A stretch of 20,468 nt of DNA from Candidatus Uhrbacteria bacterium RIFCSPHIGHO2_02_FULL_53_13 (GTDB taxonomy: Bacteria; Patescibacteriota; Patescibacteriia; UBA9934; UBA11717): positions 1,638 through 22,105 of the forward strand of contig MGDX01000029.1 in the NCBI GenBank assembly GCA_001791035.1. The letters run 5' to 3'. Positions 6,212 through 12,576 of the stretch are shown one piece after another (position 1 is the stretch's first letter; each line of letters begins with the position of its first letter). The notes beneath the pieces were generated by a model. It saw only the letters and a program-made list of their open reading frames with translations, was not told the origin of the DNA and did not search any database. The position numbers were made by a program, and so were the translations under genes.

Positions 6212-6625
6212 TTACGCCGCTTGCGTTGCGGTCAAGAGCTGGGCTACGGCGAAGTTAGAAATGGCGTAAGCGGCCAAGATAATCACCAACCCAATGGTTC
6301 CTTGAGTTAACATGTCCGTCGCTTTTTTGACCTTTGTCGTGTCACCCGATGCAGTCATCCAGATGAACCCGGCCCATACGACATAGATAAAGAATACGAT
6401 GCCAAGGAGTCCAAGCACGATGTTGATAATCCGTCCGATGATGTTGAATATCTGGCTATCTTCATCTCCTCCCGTAAGCGATGTGTCATCCACGGTTTCT
6501 TCTAATGCGCCCGTAGGGTCCCCGGGCGAAAACTGCGCCTGCACCGGCAGAGTCAGCGAGAGCGCTCCGCCGATCATGAGGAGTGAAGCGAGCGTTCCGA
6601 TCACGAACGATTTTGTCTGTGTCAT
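6212..6625 (-). CDS. T4SS-pilin-like small membrane protein (paralog 5 of 5)
   Basis: This 137-residue protein has an N-terminal signal peptide ending VQA-QFS, an acidic spacer and two further membrane segments (about residues 60-88 and 108-130). Between them is WAGFIWMTASGDTTKVKKATDML, followed by AAYAISNFAVAQLL. This is the VirB2/TrbC-like pattern found in small pilin-type proteins of CPR bacteria (Pfam T4SS_pilin family, by recognition). Such proteins sit in the cytoplasmic membrane and may assemble into a pilus or a pore. It is the last gene of the operon, begins two bases after the preceding stop, and is followed by the terminator at 6172-6200. Whether it really forms a filament is not shown, since no VirB4 or other secretion ATPase is in the window. 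Confidence 0.85.
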   Translation of the reverse strand: MTQTKSFVIGTLASLLMIGGALSLTLPVQAQFSPGDPTGALEETVDDTSLTGGDEDSQIFNIIGRIINIVLGLLGIVFFIYVVWAGFIWMTASGDTTKVKKATDMLTQGTIGLVIILAAYAISNFAVAQLLTATQAA

Positions 6626-6627
6626 AG

Positions 6628-7038
6628 TTATGGGTTTAGCAAACCTGTTTCAGGTTTTGTAAATTGACCGATCACAAAGTTGGCAATCGCGTAGGCGGCG
6701 AGAACCACGACCACGCCAATCACGGCGTTGTAGATAATTCCTTGCGCCTTTTCAACTTTCGTTGAGTCGCCTCGCGCGATCATCCACATAATACCACCGT
6801 AGAGAATGAACAGGAACAGGATAAGTCCAATGAGGCCGATGAGAATGCTGATGATGCGTCCAATCACGTCCGGAAGGCTCACGGGCGATTCGCCGTAACC
6901 GGCCGAGCGCGCAGAGTCTGCAAGGCCTGTGTTCTCGGCGTTGATTTGAGCGTGCGCCGGCGACAGCGCGACAGAGAAAGCGCTTAGAATCATGAGAGCG
7001 CTCAACAGTATCGTTTGAATTCGCGCCAGTTTGGCCAT
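6628..7038 (-). CDS. T4SS-pilin-like small membrane protein (paralog 4 of 5)
   Basis: The 136-residue protein has a signal peptide ending AHA-QIN, a Ser/Gly spacer, then DVIGRIISILIGLIGLILFLFILYGGIMWM and a second hydrophobic segment ending AAYAIANFVIGQF. The linker ARGDSTKVEKAQGIIYNA closely matches that of paralog 5, so these two are the most similar pair in the array. The ATG at 7038 is chosen. An in-frame TTG at 7053 would add five residues, but it lies inside a GC-rich hairpin (7044-7064) that ends five bases before the ATG. The family role is as for the other paralogs: a VirB2/TrbC-like pilin or membrane pore subunit. The C-terminus after the last membrane segment is short. Confidence 0.85.
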   Translation of the reverse strand: MAKLARIQTILLSALMILSAFSVALSPAHAQINAENTGLADSARSAGYGESPVSLPDVIGRIISILIGLIGLILFLFILYGGIMWMIARGDSTKVEKAQGIIYNAVIGVVVVLAAYAIANFVIGQFTKPETGLLNP

Positions 7039-7043
7039 AGCGA

Positions 7044-7064
7044 CGAGCCCCAACGAGGGGCTCG
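7044..7064 (-). promoter_or_regulatory. Intercistronic GC hairpin before paralog 4
   Basis: CGAGCCCC and GGGGCTCG (7057-7064 and 7044-7051, read on the minus strand) form a perfect eight-pair stem with a TCGTT loop, five bases before the ATG at 7038. There is no T-run. It may stabilise or process the message, or tune translation of paralogs 4 and 5. Confidence 0.6.
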
Positions 7065-7081
7065 GATGTCATGGTCGAACC

Positions 7082-7510
7082 CTAGGTCGTTGTTGCGGTG
7101 ACGAGGGAATTGATGACGAAGCTTGTGATCGCAAACGCCGACAAGATGATGGCAAGGCCAACCGCGCCGGCCGCGATAATCTTTTGCGCGTCTTTCACAT
7201 TGTCCATATTGCCGCCAGCCGTCATCCAGCGCACTCCACCCCAGAGCATGATGCCAAGGGCCACGACGCCAAGGAAACCAAGGACGATGCGAATGACACG
7301 CGCAACGGTCGTATTGAGATCGCCCTGTCCCAAGCCGACCTCGTCTCCAAAGGCAGGCGGCAGGAGCTCGGAGCTTGTAATAGGATCACCGCCGGTGGAG
7401 TCAGACGCTTGCGCGAAGGCGTATTGCGTCGCGACGAGGCTTCCAAAAATCATAGCGCCACTCAAAGCGATCGGAGCGACCCAGCGAGTAAGTGTTGAAA
7501 CGTGTGTCAT
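7082..7510 (-). CDS. T4SS-pilin-like small membrane protein (paralog 3 of 5)
   Basis: The 142-residue protein has a signal peptide ending AFA-QAS, a roughly 35-residue spacer and two membrane segments. The first contains VIRIVLGFLGVVALGIMLWGGVRWM and the second AAGAVGLAIILSAFAITSFVINSL. The linker MTAGGNMDNVKDAQKII has the same G-x-x-x-x-V/I-K pattern as its neighbours, so it belongs to the same VirB2/TrbC-like pilin family. Its first codons match those of paralog 2 (ATGACACA around the start), which suggests duplication. The start at 7510 is supported by the signal peptide; there is no clear Shine-Dalgarno. It is followed by 43 untranslated bases that hold the 7044-7064 hairpin. Confidence 0.85.
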   Translation of the reverse strand: MTHVSTLTRWVAPIALSGAMIFGSLVATQYAFAQASDSTGGDPITSSELLPPAFGDEVGLGQGDLNTTVARVIRIVLGFLGVVALGIMLWGGVRWMTAGGNMDNVKDAQKIIAAGAVGLAIILSAFAITSFVINSLVTATTT

Positions 7511-7525
7511 ACGTTTTTGTTTACG

Positions 7526-7540
7526 GGACTTTAGAAGTCC
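7526..7540. other. Small intercistronic hairpin
   Basis: GGACTT (7526-7531) and AAGTCC (7535-7540) flank a three-base loop in the 35-base space between paralogs 2 and 3. On the plus strand TTTTGTT follows, so it could stop antisense transcription; on the coding strand no T-run follows. Confidence 0.4.
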
Positions 7541-7545
7541 TTTTG

Positions 7546-7899
7546 TTATGCTCCCGATGTGGTGACACCGGACGCGGATGTAATGAGAAAGTTGACGATG
7601 GCGTACGCACCAAAAATGACGGCGATACCTATAACGGACCAGAGCAATGTATCCTGTCCACTCTTTATTCTTTCAGGCTTGCCAGCAGAAGTCAACCAAA
7701 GAAATCCACCCCACACGAACATGAGGAGCGCTATTGAACCGGAAATGCCGAGCACCGCTTGAATGACGCGGCCAATCAAGAGCGGCACGCTCACTTCGCC
7801 AAGTGGATTGTAGAGTGCGGCTGCAAACAAGGATGTCGGCGCCGCGATGGCATACGCGATGGCGCTTATGGTGCAGGTAATCTTTTTTATGTGTGTCAT
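7546..7899 (-). CDS. T4SS-pilin-like small membrane protein (paralog 2 of 5)
   Basis: At 117 residues this is the shortest of the five paralogs. A hydrophobic N-terminus (KKITCTISAIAYAIAAPTSLFAAA) acts as signal or first membrane segment. A very short spacer leads to LLIGRVIQAVLGISGSIALLMFVWGGFLWL, the linker TSAGKPERIKSGQDTLLW and a last segment IGIAVIFGAYAIVNFLITSA. The WGGFLWLTSAGKPERIKSG sequence is the most typical form of the CPR pilin-like family seen here. It starts nine bases after the stop of paralog 1. It likely shares the membrane role of its neighbours; the small outer loop suggests a core rather than a surface-exposed subunit, which is inference. Confidence 0.86.
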   Translation of the reverse strand: MTHIKKITCTISAIAYAIAAPTSLFAAALYNPLGEVSVPLLIGRVIQAVLGISGSIALLMFVWGGFLWLTSAGKPERIKSGQDTLLWSVIGIAVIFGAYAIVNFLITSASGVTTSGA

Positions 7900-7908
7900 A
7901 CGCAGGGA

Positions 7909-8466
7909 TTATTCGGAAAACTCGGCTTCCAAAATAGACGGTCCCGAATCCACCTCGATGAGGGATTCATCTTCTTCGATCGTAATATCCGTCGTGTCGG
8001 TGAGTACTTGCAAGCTTTCGGCGCACACTTCTTTCCCCGTGGCGGTGTCTTGAATGCACGTACTGTCTGGGGCGCATGTTTTACCAAGCGAGCTGGCCGT
8101 GTTGCACACGACGAACGAGCCGCCAATGCGCTCTTCGACAGGAGTATTTTTGAGGGCTCCAACACCGTAGGTAATTACGGTGAAGGCGCCAAAAACCATC
8201 GCGATTCCAACGACGGCGCCCGTGAGTGCCTTCGTAGCCTTCTGAATTTGGCCGCTGTCGCCGCGCGATGTGAGATACAAAAGACCGCCGTAAACAAACA
8301 CGCCAAGGAGAATGACGCCCGAGACGCCAAGGACAATCAGTGCGAGGTTTCCAAACAGTTCCATCACGCTTTCAAGTGTCGTGCATCCTTGCGCGGCGCA
8401 CGCAGGCAACAAACGCGGCGCCGACGGAACGGATGGATTGGCCTGTGCCAACAGCGCGAAGATCAT
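7909..8466 (-). CDS. T4SS-pilin-like protein with cysteine-containing C-terminal extension (paralog 1 of 5)
   Basis: This 185-residue protein has the paralog core at about residues 34-107: LFGNLALIVLGVSGVILLGVFVYGGLLYL, the linker TSRGDSGQIQKATKAL and a second segment GAVVGIAMVFGAFTVITYGV. Unlike the others it carries a roughly 75-residue extension after the last membrane segment, with four cysteines (VVCNTASSLGKTCAPDSTCIQDTATGKEVC) and a very acidic end. The cysteine spacing suggests a small disulfide-stabilised domain, possibly outside the cell. The N-terminus is short (MIFALLAQA), with two more cysteines in the spacer. The true start could be earlier inside the solute-binding gene, but no ATG is seen in frame just upstream. 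It begins two bases after the binding-protein stop. Confidence 0.8.
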   Translation of the reverse strand: MIFALLAQANPSVPSAPRLLPACAAQGCTTLESVMELFGNLALIVLGVSGVILLGVFVYGGLLYLTSRGDSGQIQKATKALTGAVVGIAMVFGAFTVITYGVGALKNTPVEERIGGSFVVCNTASSLGKTCAPDSTCIQDTATGKEVCAESLQVLTDTTDITIEEDESLIEVDSGPSILEAEFSE

Positions 8467-8468
8467 AG

Positions 8469-9848
8469 CTAAAGCGTTTGGTTGACTTGTTGTTCGGCAA
8501 TCGGAAGCGCTTCTTCAATGAGCACATCACCCTCCACTACGGCATCAATCATTTGCACGATGGCATTCTCGGCGGCAATGGCGTTGCTCCCATTATACCA
8601 GTCTTGCGCGGTGAGCACCTGATCGGCAAATACGCCAAGTTGCGCATCATCGAGTTGTTCCAAGATGAGCGCACGCAGAGCCGTCGGCTTTTGCGCGGCA
8701 TTCAAGTACGACATCACCTGTTCCTTGTCGGCGGCGTAGAGCACAAAATCCCACGCCCAATCTGGTGATTTGGATTTTTTGGAGACCGTGTGAATCCAAT
8801 AATTCGCGTAGTCCACGCGGCTTGAACCAAGTTGCGGCACGGGCGCGATATCATAGTTGATTTTCTGCGCGCGCGCGCTCAACAGAGGGATGTGGTAGCT
8901 ATAGCCAAAGAAAAACGCGGTTTGCCCGCTCGCGAACGCGTCAAAACTCGAAGGAAAACCCGCGCCCCACGTGTACGACTCTTTGGTGGGATTGGCAAAG
9001 TCGGTGTAAAAGCGCACGGCATCAATCGCTGGAAAGGCGCGGCTCCCTTGTGCGCGCTGTGCAAACGTGGCACGGCCGGCGGAGTTGGTCATCTGCGTTT
9101 CGTTTTGCATCATGAGGAGTGACACAATATCAACAGCGCGATCCACATTCGCGCCCGTGCCAATGCCCGCACCGCTTTGTGCCACGTTGCCCTTGGCGTC
9201 GTAGCGTGTGAGTTTGATCACCTGCTCTTGAAACTCGTCCCATGTTTTTGGCGGTTCCGGGATGCCCGCCGCGTCCAAAATGTCCTTGTTGTAAAACAGC
9301 GCGAGCGTGTCCACCGAAAGCGACAGACCGTGAATACGGTTGCGCGTTACATCGCCATCCTTGGCTTGATACACCACGTCCTCGCTCACCACCTGCACAT
9401 AGTCGTCGCTCAAATCGCGCAGACTCATGGTAGGCTCGGTTCGCACAACGACCACTTCTTCCTTTTTGACGGTTCCGCGCACCTCTTTGTAGGCGATCTT
9501 GACGGTTTCGGGCATCGGCTCGATGAGCGGAAGATAGCCTTTCATCCATGTGTTGTGCACGGCAAACACGTCTGGGCCACGATCTTCGGCAAACGCGCGC
9601 AGGAGTTCGTCCTGGTATTCGTCGTAACGCAGTTTGCGATAGTTGATGCGCACGTTCGGATGAGCCGCGCGGTAACCGTTGATCGTCTCCCGAAACGCGT
9701 CCGGATTGTCAAACACTCCCCACATATCGAGTGTCACTGGCTGAAGCGCCTCTTTGGCTTCCTTGGTGCCGCCGCGGCATCCGAGTCCCGGAAGAACAAC
9801 AAGAACAAGGAGCAGTGCGATCAAGACAGGAATGTGTTTGTGGACCAT
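8469..9848 (-). CDS. Extracellular solute-binding lipoprotein (ABC family 1-like)
   Basis: The 459-residue protein has a lipoprotein signal sequence ending LPGLGC, giving a predicted lipidated C24. The G at -3 is slightly atypical. The mature part reads as a family 1 (sugar-type) binding protein: VTLDMWGVFDN, RAAHPNVRINYRKLRYDEYQDELLRAFAEDRGPDVFAVHNTWM, GLSLSVDTLALFYNKDILDAAGIPEPPKTWDEF, and a late SYHIPLLSARAQKINYDIAPVPQL and WAWDFVLYAADKEQ. It should capture a sugar or similar solute at the outer membrane face. A roughly 45-residue insert with KKEEVVVV lies after the NTWMKGYLPLIEP segment. No permease or ABC ATPase lies nearby. Instead it sits two bases after galU and two bases before a pilin-like gene. 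The ATG at 9848 is set by the lipoprotein signal. Confidence 0.9.
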   Translation of the reverse strand: MVHKHIPVLIALLLVLVVLPGLGCRGGTKEAKEALQPVTLDMWGVFDNPDAFRETINGYRAAHPNVRINYRKLRYDEYQDELLRAFAEDRGPDVFAVHNTWMKGYLPLIEPMPETVKIAYKEVRGTVKKEEVVVVRTEPTMSLRDLSDDYVQVVSEDVVYQAKDGDVTRNRIHGLSLSVDTLALFYNKDILDAAGIPEPPKTWDEFQEQVIKLTRYDAKGNVAQSGAGIGTGANVDRAVDIVSLLMMQNETQMTNSAGRATFAQRAQGSRAFPAIDAVRFYTDFANPTKESYTWGAGFPSSFDAFASGQTAFFFGYSYHIPLLSARAQKINYDIAPVPQLGSSRVDYANYWIHTVSKKSKSPDWAWDFVLYAADKEQVMSYLNAAQKPTALRALILEQLDDAQLGVFADQVLTAQDWYNGSNAIAAENAIVQMIDAVVEGDVLIEEALPIAEQQVNQTL

Positions 9849-9850
9849 AC

Positions 9851-10720
9851 CTATTGAACCATGGTTTTCATGAATGCGATCAAATCTTTTTTGAATTCTT
9901 TGCGCTGTAAGCCAAAGTGGATTTGCGCTTTCACGTATTCTAACTTGTTCCCGCAATCAAAGCGAGGCGTGGTGATGATGGAAGCGAGCATCGTGCCGCC
10001 GTTTTTGAAGTGTTGTTGATACGCGTTGGCGAGGCGAATTTCGCCGTCGGGCCCCGGCGCGGTTGTTTTGAGACATTCCAAAATCTCTGGTGTCAGAATC
10101 GCCGGTCCCGGCCACGCGAGATTTGACGGCGCGTCTTTTGGCTTTGGTTTTTCTACCCAACCGTTTACCTCGAACAGGCCGTCGCCCGCGGGCGTGCCGC
10201 TCATGATGCCGTAACGCGACAGACTTTCGCGCGGGACTTCGAGCGCGCTTAGAATCGGACGTTGATGCGCTTTGTACGCGGCAACAAGCTGTGGGGCGAT
10301 GTCTACCACGAGGTCGTCGGCGAACATAATCATCACGGCCTCGTCGTCGTCAATAAACGGAAGCGCTTGCAAAACCGCGTGCCCGTCGCCAAGCGGCTTT
10401 GGCTGGCGCACGAACGCAAAGTTGGCGAGCTTGCCAATTTCTGCAATCTCTTCCAATTCCTTTGTCATTCCTTTTTGCTCCAAACGATATTCGAGCTCAA
10501 AGTTGCGGTCAAAGTGATCCTCAAGCGCACGCTTGCCGTTTGAAGTTACGAAGATAATGTCTTTGATGCCGGCACGCACCATGTCTTCGACCATGTACTG
10601 CACGATGGGCTTGTCGATAATCGGAAGCATCTCCTTAGGTTGCGCTTTTGTCGCCGGCAAAAAGCGCGTTCCAAGGCCGGCGACTGGCAGTACGGCCTTT
10701 GTGACGGTTGCGTGTTTCAT
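9851..10720 (-). CDS. galU: UTP-glucose-1-phosphate uridylyltransferase
   Basis: This 289-residue enzyme of the NTP_transferase family makes UDP-glucose from UTP and glucose-1-phosphate. Visible motifs are the nucleotide-binding GLGTRFLPATKAQPKEMLP (15-33), QPKPLGDGHAVL (106-117), the metal-site FADD (133-136), WVEKP (188-192), DGEIRLANAY (225-234) and FDCGNKLEYVKA (254-265). The length matches the family. The ATG at 10720 opens the conserved TKAVLPVAG strand. It is the first gene of the six-intergenic-gap operon through to 6212, so UDP-glucose supply is tied to the binding protein and pilin-like proteins; surface glycan or glycoprotein synthesis would fit, as inference. Its -10 (TATACT) ends nine bases before the ATG, so the leader would be only a few bases. 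Confidence 0.95.
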   Translation of the reverse strand: MKHATVTKAVLPVAGLGTRFLPATKAQPKEMLPIIDKPIVQYMVEDMVRAGIKDIIFVTSNGKRALEDHFDRNFELEYRLEQKGMTKELEEIAEIGKLANFAFVRQPKPLGDGHAVLQALPFIDDDEAVMIMFADDLVVDIAPQLVAAYKAHQRPILSALEVPRESLSRYGIMSGTPAGDGLFEVNGWVEKPKPKDAPSNLAWPGPAILTPEILECLKTTAPGPDGEIRLANAYQQHFKNGGTMLASIITTPRFDCGNKLEYVKAQIHFGLQRKEFKKDLIAFMKTMVQ

Positions 10721-10729
10721 AGCGTGGCA

Positions 10730-10757
10730 AGTATAGCAGGCGCGAGGTTTGATACAA
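10730..10757 (-). promoter_or_regulatory. Promoter of the galU operon
   Basis: On the minus strand TTGTAT (10757-10752), a 16-base spacer ending in TGC, and TATACT (10735-10730) form a -35/extended -10 pair. The -35 overlaps the -10 of the divergent gene (10753-10758), so the two promoters may exclude each other. Confidence 0.6.
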
Positions 10758-10758
10758 T
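10750..10758 (+). promoter_or_regulatory. Extended -10 of the MEMO-CapA gene
   Basis: TGA followed by TACAAT (10753-10758) ends six bases before the ATG at 10765, placing the predicted transcription start at the start codon. No -35 is recognisable at 17 bases. Confidence 0.5.
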
Positions 10759-10764
10759 GTTTGT

Positions 10765-12576
10765 ATGAATCGCGCCGGTGCATACATCATATTGAGTGTG
10801 ATTTTTGTGACGGGAATTGTCGCGGCGTTTTTTGTTGGGATCAGTGTTGGATCACCGCTTTCAACGGTTGTTGAGGAGTTGATAGTTGAGGAAAAATCGG
10901 AACGCAAAGTTCCGCGCTACGCGTACACCGCATACGACCGCGCGTTTTATGACGCGGCTTATGAAGGAGTGGAGCCGGCTTCTGCTCAAAGAGTGAAGTC
11001 GGCCATCGCGGCGCATCATCTTGTGGCGGCAAAGCCGATCGCGACTGTGTTTGAAACCTTGGCGAAAGAAAAACCCACAACCGTCGTCATTGTCAGTCCC
11101 AATCATTTTGACCGCGGGCGCTCTCCGGCGCAGGTGTCGTTTGGAACGTGGCAGACGCCGTACGGGGATGTGGAAACGGACGTAGAAATTGCCAAAGCGT
11201 TGGAAAAGTCGATTGCCATACTTGTGCATGAAGAAGCGGCGGCGCCAGGTGAGCACGGTATCGGTGCGCTCACGCCGTTTGTGGCTCGCTCACTGCCTCA
11301 TGCTCGCATCGTGCCGCTCATCGTGCACGAGTCGCTCACGCCCGAGGATGCAGAAGCGATTGGACGCGCCATTGCAACGCAGTTTCCGGACGCCATCATG
11401 ATTGCGTCGGTTGACATGTCGCACAATCTTCCGCAAAGCGCGGCGGCGTTTCACGACGAGGTGACTCTGCGCCAAATCGCGGGTGGCGGTGCAGATACGA
11501 TCAATCTTGAAATCGACTCCAACGCGGCACTTCGCATTCTGCAATCGTTCAATGAAACGCACGGAACGCAAATGTGGCAGTCGCTCCATCACGGGAGCTC
11601 GATGGAAATGGGACTGACGGACGATTGGCGCGAGAACACGAGTCATATTCTCGGTGTTTTTATCCCTGGCGAACCAGACGAAGAACCGTTTGCGTCGTTG
11701 CACGTCGTTGGCGACATCATGCTCGATCGTCGCGTGCGGCAGAAAATGGAAACCGGTGGCGTGGAGTATCCTTGGAAAGAAGTCACGCGTTTTTTGCGGG
11801 GCGCGCATCTTCGTGTGGGGAACTTGGAAGGGACCGTGAACGAACAGCAAAGCACGCACACGGTGAATCCGCCGTTTCGGTTTGTGTTTTCACCGAGCGC
11901 CGTAGAAGCCATGAAGCCGTACATTGACGTCGTGAGTTTGGCGAACAATCACAGTTCGGACGTTGGAACGGCGGGATTGCGGGAAACGCGCGAGCGTTTG
12001 GACGCAATGGGGATTGCGTGGTTTGGTGGTTACACTGAATCGTCGCCGCGTTTTGACGCCACTGTCAACGGGATAGATTTGTCGCTGATCGGCTACCATC
12101 AGTTTCAACCGAACGTGGATGCGCTCGAGCGGGAGATTCAAACCGCGAATGATGAGGGACGCTTTGTCGTCGTTCTGCCACATTGGGGCGCCGAGTATGT
12201 TGCAAAACCGCAGCCAAATCAGCGCGCGCTCGCACAGCGCATGATTGACGCGGGCGCCGACCTAATTATTGGCGGACATCCGCATGTGCCGCAGGGCATT
12301 GAGCTTATTGGCGATGTACCAATCGTGCATTCGCTTGGAAACTTTGTGTTCGATCAGGAAATTCCATCAACATGGAACGCGCTCACGCTTGGCGTGATTG
12401 TACAACGTGATCGTGTTATACTGCATCTACTTCCTGTCGGCACGCGACACGGACAACCGACACCGCTTTCAGACGCAGATGCCGCTGCGGTACGCGAACG
12501 TGTTGCCGATGTGTCCGACGCTTCTATTCAAGATGACGTCCGCCGCGGCGTCCTAACAGTCCCGTATGTTCAGTAA
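10765..12576 (+). CDS. Membrane-anchored MEMO-like / CapA metallophosphatase fusion
   Basis: The 603-residue protein has an N-terminal membrane anchor (residues 6-30) and two domains. Residues 72-300 match the MEMO/AmmeMemoRadiSam system protein B family: IAAHHLVAA (81-89), VSPNHFDRG (110-118), GEHGIGALTPF (162-172), SVDMSHN (215-221). These histidines and Asp218 are the expected metal-type residues. Residues 309-560 match the CapA poly-gamma-glutamate/capsule phosphatase family: VGDIMLDR (315-322), GNLEGT (352-357), SLANNHSSDVG (391-401), LPHWGAEY (471-478), GGHPHVPQ (503-510), SLGNFVFDQ (523-531). The calcineurin-like metal ligands are complete. It is predicted to act outside the membrane on a capsule or cell-wall polymer; the substrate is unknown. 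No AMMECR1 or radical SAM partner is nearby. The next gene overlaps by 11 bp. Confidence 0.9.
   Translation: MNRAGAYIILSVIFVTGIVAAFFVGISVGSPLSTVVEELIVEEKSERKVPRYAYTAYDRAFYDAAYEGVEPASAQRVKSAIAAHHLVAAKPIATVFETLAKEKPTTVVIVSPNHFDRGRSPAQVSFGTWQTPYGDVETDVEIAKALEKSIAILVHEEAAAPGEHGIGALTPFVARSLPHARIVPLIVHESLTPEDAEAIGRAIATQFPDAIMIASVDMSHNLPQSAAAFHDEVTLRQIAGGGADTINLEIDSNAALRILQSFNETHGTQMWQSLHHGSSMEMGLTDDWRENTSHILGVFIPGEPDEEPFASLHVVGDIMLDRRVRQKMETGGVEYPWKEVTRFLRGAHLRVGNLEGTVNEQQSTHTVNPPFRFVFSPSAVEAMKPYIDVVSLANNHSSDVGTAGLRETRERLDAMGIAWFGGYTESSPRFDATVNGIDLSLIGYHQFQPNVDALEREIQTANDEGRFVVVLPHWGAEYVAKPQPNQRALAQRMIDAGADLIIGGHPHVPQGIELIGDVPIVHSLGNFVFDQEIPSTWNALTLGVIVQRDRVILHLLPVGTRHGQPTPLSDADAAAVRERVADVSDASIQDDVRRGVLTVPYVQ

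Noticed and set aside
7039..7053. TTG start adding five residues (MGLVA) to pilin paralog 4.
   Set aside because: It lies inside the GC hairpin with no ribosome site; the ATG at 7038 begins a normal signal peptide.
6212..8466. Whether the five tandem pilin-like genes are a full type IV secretion locus.
   Set aside because: No VirB4, VirB6, VirB11, relaxase or coupling ATPase is encoded in the window, so only a pilin-like family call is supported.
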